Notes: generated from the letters alone by a model not told the origin. 64,000 nt of DNA from Demequina litorisediminis (GCF_030161615.1 NZ_BSUN01000001.1:1922001-1986000), one strand, 5' to 3'; counted from the first letter of the stretch, positions 1-10,733 are shown. Numbers and translations are program-made.

Positions 1-121
1 ACTCGGGGCAGACAGCCTTCGCCATACGGCGGCCGTTCTCCGAGACAACAACGTCACCCTCGGTGGTGCGCTTGTCCTTGCACTTCACGCAGTAGAACTC
101 GCCCTGGTACTTGTCGGCCAT
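1..121 (-). CDS. DUF5679 small zinc-ribbon-like protein (partial, runs off left edge)
   Basis: Only the first 40 codons are in the window. The ATG at 121 follows an AAGGAG ribosome-binding site seven bases upstream. One CxxC knuckle (Cys11, Cys14) is visible and Cys38, at the edge, should open a second one. The spacing and the short basic core match DUF5679, a family of about 50-residue proteins common in actinobacteria; their function is unknown. The AAGGCT near base 18 lies in frame (Lys-Ala), so it is a natural AGGCT and not one of the AGCT errors described elsewhere. Confidence 0.8.
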   Translation of the reverse strand, partial: MADKYQGEFYCVKCKDKRTTEGDVVVSENGRRMAKAVCPE

Positions 122-255
122 GTGCCTTCTCCTTCTCTTCGTCGCATGACGCGTGAACGCCCTGCAGTCTGGTGGCCCAGCGGGCCGATCAGGACCCAGC
201 GTAGACGGGGACGGTGCATTTGCAGCACAAGCGCCCCGCCCCGTGTCGCGCTGAA

Positions 256-1682
256 TCACACCTGGGGGGTGGCGGCACCGTCCTCGTCGTCGCCGGACGC
301 GTCGCCCGACCCGTCGCCGGATTCGCCCTGCGCCGCGCCCCGGAGCAGGCTCCTCGAGCGCGCGATCCACGTCATCGGCCTCGCCGCCGCCATCGACCCA
401 CCGCGTCACCCAAGCGGCGCGGTCGTCGAGGTCGCTACTGGTAGGCAGCATGTCGGGGTGGGCCCACACCGCGTCGCGGGATTCGGTGCCCGCACGCGCG
501 GTCACCTCGCGCCACAGCGCCGCGGCCTCGCGCATGCGTCGGGGCCGCAACTCGAGGCCGAGAAGTGTCTTGAAGGCGTCCTCGGCGGGACCGCCTGCGG
601 CGCGACGACGTCGCAGCATCTCGCTCAGCGCGCCGATGGACCCGAGGTGCGGTGCAGCCGCGCGGAGCGTCACCTCGTCGACCCAACCCTCGATGAGGGC
701 GAGCAGGGTCTCGATCGACGCGAGCGTCTCCTCCTGCTCCTCCGAGTGGCGCGGGTTGAAGATTCCCTCGGTCAGCGCTGCCTGCAGGCTTTGCGGGATC
801 GGTGACACCGATCTCGGACACGGCGCTATCCAACGCCTCGAGATCGATGCGGATGCCGGCGGCGTAGCGCTCGATGAGGTTGTGCACGTGGCCCGTGAGC
901 CATGGCGTGGCGGCGAATAGCCGCACGTGCGCGGCCTCACGCAGTGCGAGGAACGTGAGGACCTCGTCGTCGGGGATGTCGAGCCCCGCCGAGAACTCGC
1001 GGATCACGCTGGGCACGAGCGTCACGCGGGGCTCCGCCAGCAGCGGGAAGCCAAGGTCGGTGACGCCGAAGGTCTCGCGGGACATCTGGCCCGCTGCCTG
1101 GCCCATGTGCATTCCACATACGGTGGGGCTCACGGACTGCACCAGAGCGCCAGCCTCCTCGCCGCCGAGGCCCATGGCCTCCATGGCGGATCCGGACCCG
1201 TCCTCGCCCTTCAGGATCTGGCTCAGTGCCTGGGAGACGCTCACCGCGACCGGTCCCGCGATCACGCGCCACGTCGGCAGCGTCGCCTCGACCCATTCCG
1301 CGCGGCTCATCACGCGCGGCTCCAGGACGGCGGGATCGAAGTCGGTGGCGGCATCGAGCCACAGTTCCGCACGCGACACGGCGGCCCGATGCTGTTGCGC
1401 GACGGCCGCGGTGACGGACGGGTCGCCGCTTTGCGCGGCAACCCCGCGGGCGACGTCGTGCGCGAGGGTCCAGTTGACGTCCTCGCCCTGCGACTGCGTG
1501 ATGAGCGAACGGATCTGGCCGAGGACGTGATCCATCATCGCCGGGTTGCCGAGCATGCCCGAGGCCTGCGCGAGAGCACTCGGGTCCATCCCCATGCGCT
1601 CAAGTTCTGCGAGGGCGGCCTCGGCGTCGTCGCCGAAAAGCTCTCGCAGGAGGCGCATCCAGGGGGTGTTGTCGTCGGTCAC
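256..1682 (-). CDS. zincin-like zinc-dependent metalloprotease (Zincin_2 family)
   Basis: Reconstructed length is 474 aa after removing one surplus base at the AGGCT at 786 and one at 347; without these the frame breaks at about residue 300. The N-terminal half is helical. A conserved block near residues 240-255 (LREAAHVRLF, then a PWL) is the family's metal-site region: it reads REAAH where a classical zincin has HExxH, a variant usual in actinobacterial members. The C-terminus is a low-complexity Asp/Ser/Gly tail. The gene is divergent from the PDZ protease with only about 90 bases between them. The same pairing (metalloprotease, PDZ protein, UPF0182) occurs in mycobacteria (Rv3195-Rv3193c). 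The family assignment is firm; the peptidase activity is inferred. Confidence 0.85.
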
Positions 1683-1772
1683 GCGGGCTCCCGGGGTCGT
1701 GCCGCCCGCGCGGTTCGCGGGCGTCGGGTCAACGGTAACGCGGGCAGGCGCGAGTTGGGCTGGTCGTTCGCT

Positions 1773-2896
1773 ATGAGCAATGATGGAGCGGTGACGAACG
1801 AGCCGGACCCCTTCGCCCCCGTCGAAGATGTCGTCGAGCCCACCGCCCGCAAGGACCTGGTGCTCGCCATCACCGGCCTCGGCGCGGCACTCATCCTGGC
1901 GCTGCTGTCGGTCCTTCCCGCCCAGTTCGCCGTCGGGTCACCGGGCCCCACGTTCAACACCCTCGGCGAGGATGAGGACGGCACGCCCGTGGTCGAGATC
2001 TCCGGCGCTCCCACGTATCCCGCCTCGGGAGAGTTGCGCCTGACCACCGTGTCAGTGGGGAGTGCCTCCAGCGGGTGGTTCACGCTCGGGCAGGTGCTGC
2101 GCGGCTGGGTCTCCGACGCCCGCTATGTGCAGCCCGAGGAGGCAGTGCTGGGCGATCCCGATGAGCGCGACGCCGTCGAGCAGCAGTCGCAGGAGCAGTG
2201 GATCACGTCTCAGCAGTCGGCCACCGTCGCGGCGCTGGGGGCGCTGGGCCAGGAGGTCCCCGCCACCATCACGGTCGCGGAGTTCACCGACGAGTCGAAC
2301 GCTCAGGGCCTCCTCGAGGAAGACGACGTCATCACGGCGATGAACGGCACTCTGATCGACTCCTACACCGACGTGTTCGACGTGCTGGGCACGCTCGACG
2401 CCGGCGATGACGTGACGGTGACTGTGACCCGTGGCGACGAGACTTTCGATGAGACGTTTGCGACGCTCGACGATGGCAGTGGTGGCGCGGTCATGGGCAT
2501 CTACGTGCAGCCCGAATTCGACATGCCCATCGACGTGACGGTGAACGTCGAGCAGGTGGGTGGTCCGTCCGCTGGCCTCATGTTTGCGTTGTCGATCATG
2601 GACCAGGCTCACCGAGGCCGACGAGCCTGCGTGACGCCCACGTCGCGGGCACCGGCGCCATCAGCGCCGATGGCGATGTCGAGCCCATCGGCGGCATCCG
2701 CATGAAGCTTCACGGTGCCCGCGATGCGGGCGCGACCTACTTCCTGGCACCCGTCGAGAACTGCGACGAGGTCGTTGGGAACATTCCGGACGGCTTGTCC
2801 GTCTTTGCCGTCGACGACCTCGACGACGGCTACACGGCCATCCAGGCGATCGGCGCGGGGGACACCTCCGGGCTGGCCACCTGCGAGGCCTCCTGA
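1773..2896 (+). CDS. membrane-anchored PDZ / Lon-type (S16) serine protease, YlbL-like
   Basis: Corrected length is 373 aa after removing one base each from AGGCT at 2605 and AGCCT at 2624. It has a short cytoplasmic N-terminus, one transmembrane segment near residues 30-50, a central PDZ domain and a C-terminal S16 domain. The catalytic dyad is visible: Ser266 in GGPSAG and Lys311 in GGIRMK, 45 residues apart as in Lon proteases. There is no AAA+ ATPase domain. I chose the ATG at 1773; a GTG at 1791 is an alternative. The two errors lie exactly between the Ser and Lys blocks, so uncorrected annotation would split the active site. Substrates are unknown. Confidence 0.88.
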
Positions 2897-2942
2897 TTAC
2901 GCTGGACCCCATCGCTTCCGCTGACGACCAAGGACACTTTCC

Positions 2943-5900
2943 GTGACGTTCGACGACAGACCTGACCGCCCGCAGCGACCTGCGGCGCCGGTCCCGCCCA
3001 AGCGCCGTTCTCCGCTCCTGATCGCCGGCATCGCCATCGCGATCCTGGTGGTGTTGACGGTGATCGCCGCCAACGTGTGGACCGAAGTCGCCTGGTATCA
3101 GCAGGTCGGCTACACCGGCGTGTTCTGGACCCAGTGGATCGCGAAGGCTGGTGGTGTTCGCCGTCTTCGGCATCGTCGCCGCCGCGGCCGTGTTCTTCAC
3201 GTTGTGGATCGCGAAGCGTGTGCGCCCCGCAGCCGGGGGTCGCCGAGGCGCCTTCGACCAGTACCGCGAGCAGATCGAGCCCGTGGAGCGCGGCATCATG
3301 GTCGCGCTGCCGCTGTTCGTCGGCGTCATCGCGGGCTTTGCCATGGCCGCGAGGTGGCAGGACGTCCTCGCCTGGCTGAACCACACGTCGTTCGGAGAGG
3401 TTGACCCCGAATACGGGCTCGACCTATCGTTCTTCGTCTTCACGCTGCCCGTGCTGCAGGCGATCGTGGGCTTCTGGCTCGTGATCACCATCCTGTGCAC
3501 CCTGCTCGCCGCGTTCGTGCACCTGCTGTACGGAGGCATCTCCGGCGGCGGTCGCGAGTTCGTCGCCTCGGGTGGCGCACGCATCCAGGCTCGCCGTCTC
3601 GGGCATGCTCGTCATGTTCGGCATCGCCGCGAACTACTGGCTTGACCGCTACGCGCTGCTCAACAACGCGTCGGGGAACTACTACGGCGCGTCCTACACC
3701 GACATCAACGCGATCCAGCCTGCCAAGGGGATTCTGTTCGGTATCGCCATCGTGGTGGGGCTGCTGTTCCTCGCCGTCATTTGGCGCGGAGACTGGCGTA
3801 TCCCCACCGTGGGTGTCGCGATGATGGTGCTTTCGGCGCTGGTCATCGGCGGCGTCTACCCGGCCATTGTGCAGAACTTCCAGGTGGACCCGAACGCGCA
3901 GGACTACGAGTCGGAGTACATCCAGCGCAACATCGACGCCACCTTGGCGGCCTATGGGCTCGAAGACATCGAGACGACGTCGTACGACGCCACCACCGAG
4001 GCCTCGGCGGAGGCGCTGCGTGCCGATGCGGAGACCACCGCACAGATTCGCCTGCTCGACCCGAACATCGTGTCCCCTGCCTTCCAGCAACGCAGCAGAA
4101 CAAGCAGTACTACAACTTCCCCGAGAAGGCTCGCGGTGGACCGCTACGAGGTCGACGGCGAACTGAGCGACACCGTGATCGCGGTGCGCGAGCTCGACCT
4201 CGAGGGCCTGGGTGCTGAGAACCGCACGTGGGTCAACGACCACACGGTCTACACCCACGGCTTCGGAGTGGTCGCCGCCTACGGCAACCGCACCACGTCC
4301 GACGGCCAGCCCGCGTTCTTCCAGGGCGGGATCCCGTCCGTGGGTGAGCTCGGTAACTACGAGCCCCGCATCTACTTCGGCACGACCCTGCCGGACTACT
4401 CGGTGGTCGGCGCGCCGGAGGGCACCACGTCGTGGGAGGCGACTACCCCACGGACGAGGGCGAGACGGGCCAGGTCAACACGACCTACACGGGCGACGGC
4501 GGACCGTCGATCAGCAACCTGTTCGAGAAGGCTCATGTACGCCATCAAGTTCGGCGAAGAGCAGATCATGTTCTCGGACCGCGTGACGAGCGAGTCGCAG
4601 ATCCTCTACCACCGTGACCCGCTCGACCGTGTGGGACGCGTGGCGCCCTACCTCGAGGCTCGACTCGACCACGTACCCCGCGGTCGTGGACGGTCGCGTG
4701 GTGTGGGTGGTGGACGGCTACACGACGACCGACAAGTACCCCTACGCGGCCTCGCTGCAGTCGACCGCGCTGTTCGCCGGATCCGAGGACTCGCCGCTGC
4801 CGACCACGCTGAACTACATGCGCAACTCGGTCAAGGCGACCGTGGACGCCTACGACGGCACGGTGACGCTCTACGCGTGGGATACCGAGGACCCGCTGCT
4901 GCAGACGTGGGAGAACGTCTACCCCACCAACATTCAGCCGATGTCGGAGATCTCCGGCGAGCCTGATGAGTCACCTGCGCTACCCCGAGGAGCCTCTTCG
5001 AGGTCCAGCGCTACCAGGCTGCAGCGCTACCACGTCACCGACGCGGCATCGTTCTATTCCGGTCAGGACACCTGGACGCTTCCCGATGACCCGACCGTGG
5101 GCGAGACCACCACGCAGCCGCCGTACTACCTGACCCTGCAAATGCCGGGCCAGGACGAGCCCTCGTTCTCGCTGTACAGGCTCGTACATCCCCGGTGGAG
5201 AGACCGACCGCAACATCCTCACGGGCTACCTCGCGGTGGATTCCGAGACGGGGAGCGCGGACGGCGAGGTCGCGGAGAGTTACGGACAGGCTCAGGCTTC
5301 TCGAGCCTGCCGCGCAACACGACCATTCCCGGCCCCGGCCAGGTGCAGAACAACTTCAACGCGGACTCCGATGCGCAGACCACGCTGAACCTGCTGCGCC
5401 AGGGTGACTCCGACGTGGTCAACGGCAACCTCTTGACCCTGCCCGTGGGCGGCGGATTGCTCTACGTTCAGCCCGTCTATGTGCAGTCGTCCGAGGGAAC
5501 CCGCGTGCCACTGCTGGAGAAGGTGTTCGTGTCGTTCGGCGAGGAGATCGGCTTCGCCGACACCCTCCAGGAGGCGCTCGACGACGTGTTCGGCGCCGGT
5601 GCTGCTCCCGAGGTCGAGGACACCGAGACCATCACGGACGACGGTGAGGTCACCGACGAGGGCGATGTCGAGACCCCGGTCGACGGCGGCACCTCGGCCA
5701 CGCCGACGCCGGAGCCGTCGTCTTCCGAGACCACCGAGCCCACGGAGACGACGTCGCCCGAGACGACGCCCACTAGTGGCACGGACGACCGCGACCTCGC
5801 GACGGCTCAGGCCGACCTCGATGCCGCTCTCGCCGACGCCCAGACGGCGCTCGAAGAGGGCCAGGCCGCGCTCGCGGACGGCGACTTCGCCGCCTACGGC

Positions 5901-5979
5901 GAAGCCCAGGATCGCCTCGCCGAGGCCCTCGACGCCGCGGTGTCCGCCGACAACCGTGTGAGCGAGGCTCGAAGGGTAA
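2943..5979 (+). CDS. UPF0182 family integral membrane protein
   Basis: Reconstructed length is 1008 aa, the usual size for UPF0182. The N-terminal third holds about seven transmembrane helices. The remainder is a large extracytoplasmic domain ending in a Thr/Glu/Pro-rich linker and an Ala/Asp-rich coiled-coil-like tail. This is the worst-damaged gene in the window: twelve surplus bases at AGCT sites (3145, 3587, 4127, 4529, 4656, 4960, 4991, 5016, 5179, 5288, 5305, 5965) and two missing bases near 4090 and 4437. With all fourteen applied the span is exactly 1009 codons and ends at TAA 5977. The start is GTG 2943. Function is unknown; it is broadly conserved in actinobacteria next to the PDZ protease upstream. 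Confidence 0.88.
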
Positions 5980-5992
5980 CGCCAGGGGCGAT

Positions 5993-6021
5993 TTGGTTCC
6001 TGTCCCCGCGTCGGGTAGAGT
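5993..6021 (+). promoter_or_regulatory. promoter for the initiator tRNA
   Basis: TTGGTT (5993-5998) and TAGAGT (6016-6021) are separated by 17 bases and end 11 bases before the first base of the tRNA. This is a good housekeeping sigma-factor promoter in a stretch otherwise free of coding sequence. Confidence 0.6.
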
Positions 6022-6032
6022 TATCAGGCCGA

Positions 6033-6107
6033 CGCGGGGTGGAGCAGTTCGGTAGGCTCGCCGGGCTCATAACCCGGAGGTCGCAGGTTCAAATCCTGTC
6101 CCCGCTA
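6033..6107 (+). tRNA. initiator tRNA-Met (CAU), with one extra base in the D arm
   Basis: The acceptor stem pairs CGCGGGG with CCCCGCT, leaving the unpaired position 1-72 typical of bacterial initiators. The anticodon stem CCGGG/CCCGG carries CAT with the initiator GGG/CCC pairs, and the T arm has GGTTCAAATCC. CCA is not encoded. The D region reads GGTAGGCTCG where the highly conserved initiator has GGTAGCTCG, an extra G at 6055-6056 giving 75 instead of 74 nt. The extra base falls on an AGCT and matches the indels seen in the protein genes, so it is almost certainly a consensus error. Confidence 0.95.
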
Positions 6108-6113
6108 CGAGAT

Positions 6114-6147
6114 ACGAAGGCCCGGACCATTTGGTCCGGGCCTTCGT
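6114..6147 (+). terminator. hairpin terminator after tRNA-Met
   Basis: An inverted repeat with a 15-base stem (ACGAAGGCCCGGACC and its complement) around a four-base ATTT loop starts seven bases after the tRNA. It is followed by T-containing sequence. Confidence 0.75.
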
Positions 6148-6251
6148 CGTATCCCGGCTTCGTGGTGCCTCACCGTGTCGCGTGTCAGTGGCGCCCGGCG
6201 TTACCGGCCGTTCACTGGCGCGGTCTCCCCGCGGCCGCTAGCGTCGCGCTC

Positions 6252-7553
6252 GTGACCGACTCTCGCCGCATCGGCCCTCTGTCTGCCACCGGCATTGGCG
6301 TCGGCTCGATGCTGGGCGCGGGCGTGTTCTCCGACATGTGGGTCGACGTCCTCGCCGTGGGCCGGTGGGCCATCGCCGCCGTGGTGTGCGCGGGACTCGT
6401 CGCTCTCCTCAACGCCTTGTCCACGGCGCAGGCTTGCCGCCCGCTACCCGGTCGCGGGAGGTGCGTACGCCTACGGGCGTGCGGAGCTCGGGCAATTCGC
6501 CGGGCATCTCGCCGGCGCGGCGTTCGTGGTGGGCAAGACCGTCTCGGTGGCGGTCGGCGCGACGGTGTTGGGCGCCTACGTCCTGCCAGGGCACGCGCAG
6601 GGCATCGGGACGGCGGGGATCGTGGCGGCCTGGGCCCTCAATGCGCGGGGGGTGACGCGCACGGCGCGGGGGCCACGCTGATCGCGCTCATCGTCGTCAC
6701 GGCGCTGGCCGTCATTGTCGCCCTGTCATGGCGGGGTGACCCGAGTGCCCTGGGTCCGGCGGTGCCTGTCCAGGCGGCCGATTCGTCTGCAGGGACAGCC
6801 TTCCTTGTCGCCGTGGCAGCGTGCTTCTTTGCCTTCGCGGGCTACGCGCGTATCGCGACGCTTGGCGAAGAGGTGCGGGACCCCTCGCGCACCATTGTCC
6901 GCGCCATCCTCGGCGCGCTCGCGGTGGTGGTCGTGCTGTATGTCGGCGTCGCCGCGGCTCTGGTGCGTCTGGGTCCAGAGCGGCTCACGCCCACCGCTGG
7001 CGCCGACGGCGAGGTGGTGAAGCACGACGCAGCCCTCGCTCCCATCGCGCAGTTGGCGCGCCTTGGCGGAGTCCCGGTGTGGCTGGTGACCGTGGTGGCA
7101 GCGCTCAGTGTGGGCGGCGCGATGCTCGCCGTCATGGCGGGTGCCGGGCGCACCGCGATGGCGATGGCCCGGGAAGGGGATCTCCCTCGCGGCCTCGCAC
7201 GGCAGGGGTCCAGCGGGGCGCCCTGGAGGGCGGAGGCGGCGATCGCGCTCGGCGCCGTCGCCCTGGTGTGGACCAGCGGTACGAGCCTGGTGTTGGTCTC
7301 TGCCGCGACCATCCTCACGTACTACGCGGTCGCCAACCTCGCCGCCGCGCGGCAGTCGCGTGCGGGACGCACGGCCGGCATGACACTGCCGTGGCTGTTG
7401 CCGCTGCTGGGCCTCGTGGCCTCGCTCACGCTTGCCGTCGTGGCGCTGGCGCAGGCCTCCGACGGGTGGTGGGCTGCGGCACTCGTCATGGTCGTGGTGG
7501 TCGGCTGGCCCGTGGCGGCCGCCGTGGTGCGTCGTCGCGGCGCTACGAAGTGA
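6252..7553 (+). CDS. APC-superfamily amino-acid permease
   Basis: Corrected length is 433 aa. It has about twelve hydrophobic helices and the APC signature GVGSMLGAGVF at the N-terminus (first helix). Two errors break it: a surplus base at the AGGCT at 6430 and a missing G in the run at 6668-6672. After both corrections helices 2-5 join smoothly. The start is GTG 6252. The substrate cannot be told from sequence; a basic or neutral amino acid is likely. It is convergent with the fluoride-channel pair, overlapping the end of the downstream gene by about 11 bases. Confidence 0.82.
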   Translation: MTDSRRIGPLSATGIGVGSMLGAGVFSDMWVDVLAVGRWAIAAVVCAGLVALLNALSTAQACRPLPGRGRCVRLRACGARAIRRASRRRGVRGGQDRLGGGRRDGVGRLRPARARAGHRDGGDRGGLGPQCAGGDAHGAGATLIALIVVTALAVIVALSWRGDPSALGPAVPVQAADSSAGTAFLVAVAACFFAFAGYARIATLGEEVRDPSRTIVRAILGALAVVVVLYVGVAAALVRLGPERLTPTAGADGEVVKHDAALAPIAQLARLGGVPVWLVTVVAALSVGGAMLAVMAGAGRTAMAMAREGDLPRGLARQGSSGAPWRAEAAIALGAVALVWTSGTSLVLVSAATILTYYAVANLAAARQSRAGRTAGMTLPWLLPLLGLVASLTLAVVALAQASDGWWAAALVMVVVVGWPVAAAVVRRRGATK

Positions 7554-7896
7554 GGAGCCAGCCGCACCAGGCCGCGAGTATCCCGAGCGTGCCCGTGAGG
7601 GCGAGGTAGAGCGTCGCCCGCCGGCGCTCGGACGCCTCCCACATGCGCGCGGCGTCCACCGCGAGCGTCGAGAACGTCGACAGGCCGCCGCCGATGCCGG
7701 AGCCGAGCACCAGGAGCATGGCGGGATGCGCATCGGCCACTCCCGCGGCGGCACCCACGACGGCCGCGGCGAGCGTGTTGGCGACGATGGTGTGCCACGC
7801 CAGGCCGGTGACGGGTAGCGAGCGGGCGAGCAGGTGGCGCCCCAAGGCGCCGATGCCGCATGCAAGGATCGCCGCGGCGTAGGCCCAGGCGCTCAT
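7543..7896 (-). CDS. crcB: fluoride ion channel CrcB/FluC, second subunit
   Basis: This 117-aa protein has four transmembrane helices and the FluC motifs GALGRHLL at the N-terminus and GIGGGLSTFSTLAVD in the middle. FluC channels export fluoride as dual-topology dimers, and Gram-positive bacteria often encode two separate subunits. The ATG (7896) overlaps the TGA of the upstream crcB copy by four bases, so the two are translationally coupled. No AGCT error falls in this gene. Confidence 0.88.
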   Translation of the reverse strand: MSAWAYAAAILACGIGALGRHLLARSLPVTGLAWHTIVANTLAAAVVGAAAGVADAHPAMLLVLGSGIGGGLSTFSTLAVDAARMWEASERRRATLYLALTGTLGILAAWCGWLLTS

Positions 7897-8262
7897 GCGC
7901 GGGCCGCCGCGATGGCCGCTCTGCGTGCGGCGACGGCGACGATGACGGTCACCACGAGTGTGACGGCAAGGACGGAGAGCGCGAGGAGGAGTCCGCATCG
8001 GCAGTCCAGGTCAGTGCCGCGATCGACGAGAAGGTGGTGAAGCCCCCAGCATCCCCGTGCCCACGAGCGGCTGCCACCACACGGCGCCGCGCACCTCGAT
8101 CCGACCGTCAAGCCAGCCGAGCATCGCGGAACCCGCCACGTTGATGAGCAACAGGTCCCAGGGCACTCCGTGGGACGTCGGTGGGAACGCCACGTCGATC
8201 CCGATGCGCAGCGCGCCACCGAGCATGCCGCCCAGGAGTACGAGCAGCGCAGGGGAGCGCAT
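7893..8262 (-). CDS. crcB: fluoride ion channel CrcB/FluC, first subunit
   Basis: Corrected length is 123 aa, four helices. GGALRIGID and GTGMLGGFTTFSS are the FluC signatures. Two bases are missing: one G in the run complementary to 8043-8047, in the middle of the GGFTTF signature, and one near 7990 where an AGCTC is probably read as ACTC. With both restored the C-terminal helix continues in frame to the TGA that overlaps the next crcB. The start ATG (8262) lies two bases after the DUF2505 stop, so the three genes form one operon. Confidence 0.82.
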
Positions 8263-8264
8263 CG

Positions 8265-8760
8265 TTAGTGGGCGGCGAGCCAGGCGTCGGCCTCCGCGAG
8301 CCTCCGCCTCGAGGCCGCGCAAGACCGCCTTCGACACCGCTTGGGCGATCATGGCGCCGAACAAGGGCACCTTGACACTCACGGTGCCGTCCACCTGGAA
8401 CACGCTGCCGTCGCCGTCGGGAGTGACGGACAGGCGGCCTGAGGCGTGGCCGGGCGCACCCATGATCTCGACGGAGAAGGTGGCGTGCCTCCCGTCCTCG
8501 GCCGGACCCTGCCAGGCCTCGGTGTACTTCACCGTCAGCGACGACCCCACGAACGAGCGGAACTCTTGCGGGATGGTGGTCGACGGCATGGTGCGCCTGA
8601 TCGACACGTGGAACGGGCCATCGGCGGTGCCACTGACCACGGCATCACCGTCTTCGGCGTCGCCGGTCGCACCTCGCACATGAGCGAACGACTCGTCGGC
8701 GAGCATGGACATGACGTCCTCGACGCTCGCGTGGAAACGGTGCGTATGGGTGATCTGCAT
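8265..8760 (-). CDS. DUF2505 family protein (SRPBCC/START-like fold)
   Basis: Corrected length is 164 aa after removing one base at 8299. It begins HTHRF..SVEDVMSMLAD, typical of DUF2505, and ends in an amphipathic helix (KAVLRGLEAEAELAEADAWLA-like). The family is predicted to bind a hydrophobic ligand; no function is established. It is the first gene of an operon with the two crcB genes and is divergent from pdtaS, with about 60 bases between the starts. Before correction it reads straight into crcB, giving a false fusion. Confidence 0.8.
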
Positions 8761-8821
8761 GGCTGCCCTTCGACGGTGGCACCAGGCTACCGCGCACCCG
8801 CGCGCCGCTTAGGCTAGGGGC

Positions 8822-10269
8822 GTGGCCACCCTGAGAGAGACTGCCGAAAAGTATGCCCCGCTCACTGACGCGGAGGCGGAGTGGCTTGCGCTGCTCACCG
8901 CTGACTGGCAGATCATCGCCGACCTTTCGTTCGCTGACCTCGTCATGTGGCACGCGGTTGACGACGGGTTCGTGGCCATTGCGCAGTGTCGGCCCTCGAC
9001 GGGTCCCACGGTCCATCAGGACGATGTGGTGGGCACGATGGCGGCGCCAGGGCGCGTGGCGCACCTGCAGCGCGCCCTCGACGAAGGCGGCATCACCGCC
9101 TCGCGTGAGCCCCGATGGGATGAGACCTATGCGGTCCGTGAGGACGCGCTTCCCATCGTCATGGACGGGCGCCGCATCGCGGTGCTGACGCGTGAGGTTT
9201 CGCAGGCGGTGTCACGGTCATCGAGCCGCCTGGAACTGAACTACAAGGGGGCCGCCGACGACCTCCTGCACATGATCACCCGCGGAGAGTTCCCCACGCA
9301 GATGTCGGTCACGGGTTCGCGCCGCGGCGCGCCCCGCGTGGGAGACGGCGTGGTGCGCCTCGACGCCGCGGGACACGTCACGTACGCCAGCCCCAATGCG
9401 CTGTCGTGCTTCCACCGCCTTGGCGTGACCGGCTCGCTCATGAATCGGTCACTTCCGCGCGTCACGAGTGAGCCTCATTACCGACAAGGGACACATCGAC
9501 GAGACGCTCGCGATGGTGGTGATGGGGCGCGCGCCCTGGCGCGCCGACATCGAGGCCAACGGTGCGACGCTGTCCATGCGGGCCATCCCCGTGACCGAGC
9601 ACGGCGAGCGCATCGGCGCCGTGCTGCTGTGCCGCGACGTCTCGGAGCCTTCGTAGGCGCGAGCGTGAGCCATCACGAAGGACGCGACGATTCGTGAGAT
9701 CCACCACCGCGTCAAGAACAACCTCCAGACGGTGGCCGCGCTGTTGCGCCTGCAGTCCAGGCGCGTCGAGGCGCCCGAGGCGAAGGAGGCTCTCGCCGAG
9801 GCGATGCGTCGCGTCTCGACCATCGCGTTAGTGCACGAGACGCTTTCGGGCACGCTCGACGAGTTGGTGAACTTCGACGACCTCGCCGCACGGTCGATGC
9901 GCATGGCGGCCGATGTGGCCTCGTCAGGGGTGCAGGTCAAGCTGCTGCGCGAGGGCGACTTCGGTTTGATCCCGGCGCAGTACGCGTCGTCGCTGGCGCT
10001 CGTGATGACCGAGCCTGGTCACGAACGCCGTCGAGCACGGCTTCGAAGGGCGTGAGTTGGGCACGATCACCGTGACCGCGCGCCGCGACGACGAGGCGCA
10101 CCTTCACGTGGTGATTGCCGATGACGGCGTGGGTCTCAGCACCGAGCCCTCCGGTCTCGGGTCGCAGATTGTGCGCACGCTCGTGGAGAACGAACTGGGC
10201 GGTGCCATCGTGTGGCGTCGGACCGAGACGGGCTCCGAGGTGGATGTGCGCGCGCAGGTGGGGGACTAG
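8822..10269 (+). CDS. pdtaS: PdtaS-type sensor histidine kinase
   Basis: Corrected length is 481 aa. An N-terminal GAF-like sensor (residues about 1-150) is followed by a PAS domain (about 180-290), a HisKA_2 dimerisation domain with IREIHHRVKNNLQT containing the phosphorylated His, and a C-terminal HATPase domain with N and G boxes (NAVEHGF, DDGVGL). There are no membrane helices, so it is a cytosolic sensor. In mycobacteria PdtaS phosphorylates the RNA-binding antiterminator PdtaR; no PdtaR gene is in this window. Errors: surplus bases at 9471, 9646 and 10012 and one missing near 9668. The start is GTG 8822. The whiB1 gene lies directly downstream in the opposite direction, the same neighbour as in M. 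tuberculosis (Rv3219/Rv3220c). Confidence 0.9.
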
Positions 10270-10302
10270 CGCCGCAGTCGCCTGACCCGCTGGTGCGCGA
10301 CA

Positions 10303-10344
10303 GCATGAGGGGCGGGGCACCACACGGTGCCCCGCCCCTCATGC
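10303..10344. terminator. bidirectional hairpin terminator between pdtaS and whiB1
   Basis: A 19-base perfect stem (GCATGAGGGGCGGGGCACC and its complement) surrounds a four-base loop, between two convergent genes. It can serve both. Confidence 0.85.
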
Positions 10345-10370
10345 TTCGGCCGCAAGGGCGGCCGGACGGA

Positions 10371-10626
10371 TTACTTCGACGCGCGGCGAGCGCGAGCGGC
10401 GCGGCGCTTCAGCGAGCGGCGCTCATCCTCGGAGAGGCCGCCCCAGACGCCAGAGTCCTGGTTGTGCTCCATGGCCCACTGCAGGCACGTGTCACGCACC
10501 TCGCACGTGGTGCAGACAGCCTTCGCCTTCTCGATCTGTACGAGGGCGGGGCCGGTGTTACCGACCGGGAAGAACAGGCTCCGGGTCGTCGACGTCAAGA
10601 CAGGCAGCGCGGTCACGCCAGTCCAT
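10371..10626 (-). CDS. whiB1: WhiB1-type iron-sulfur transcription factor
   Basis: Corrected length is 84 aa after removing one base at 10576. The four cluster ligands are Cys9, Cys38, Cys41 and Cys47 (pattern C..CxxC.....C), followed by GVWGGLSEDERR and a basic C-terminal tail for DNA contact. It starts MDWRDRAACLD at ATG 10626 after a strong AGGAGG. In M. tuberculosis WhiB1 is an essential, NO-sensitive 4Fe-4S repressor that contacts the main sigma factor. Without correction an annotator would start about 10 bases downstream and lose Cys9. Confidence 0.93.
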
Positions 10627-10723
10627 GAGGACCTCCTAGGGTTTGGAGGCGCGGCGAAGCCCAGTGGGGGTGAAGGGGGTCATGCCGCTGCCATCGCGAA
10701 ATGTCACTCCCACAAGGTTCTCA

Positions 10724-10733
10724 TTGTTAACAA
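10724..10733. promoter_or_regulatory. AT-rich palindrome in the whiB1 upstream region
   Basis: TTGTTAACAA is a perfect 10-base palindrome, set in the only AT-rich patch of the 170-base gap between whiB1 and the divergent membrane-protein gene. It lies about 100 bases upstream of the whiB1 start. It may be an operator or part of a promoter; I see no clear -35/-10 pair. Confidence 0.35.

Noticed and set aside
122..2705. Long plus-strand open frames opposite the metalloprotease, and similar antisense frames throughout
   Set aside because: They are high-GC shadows of genes on the other strand with Arg/Ala-rich low-complexity translations.
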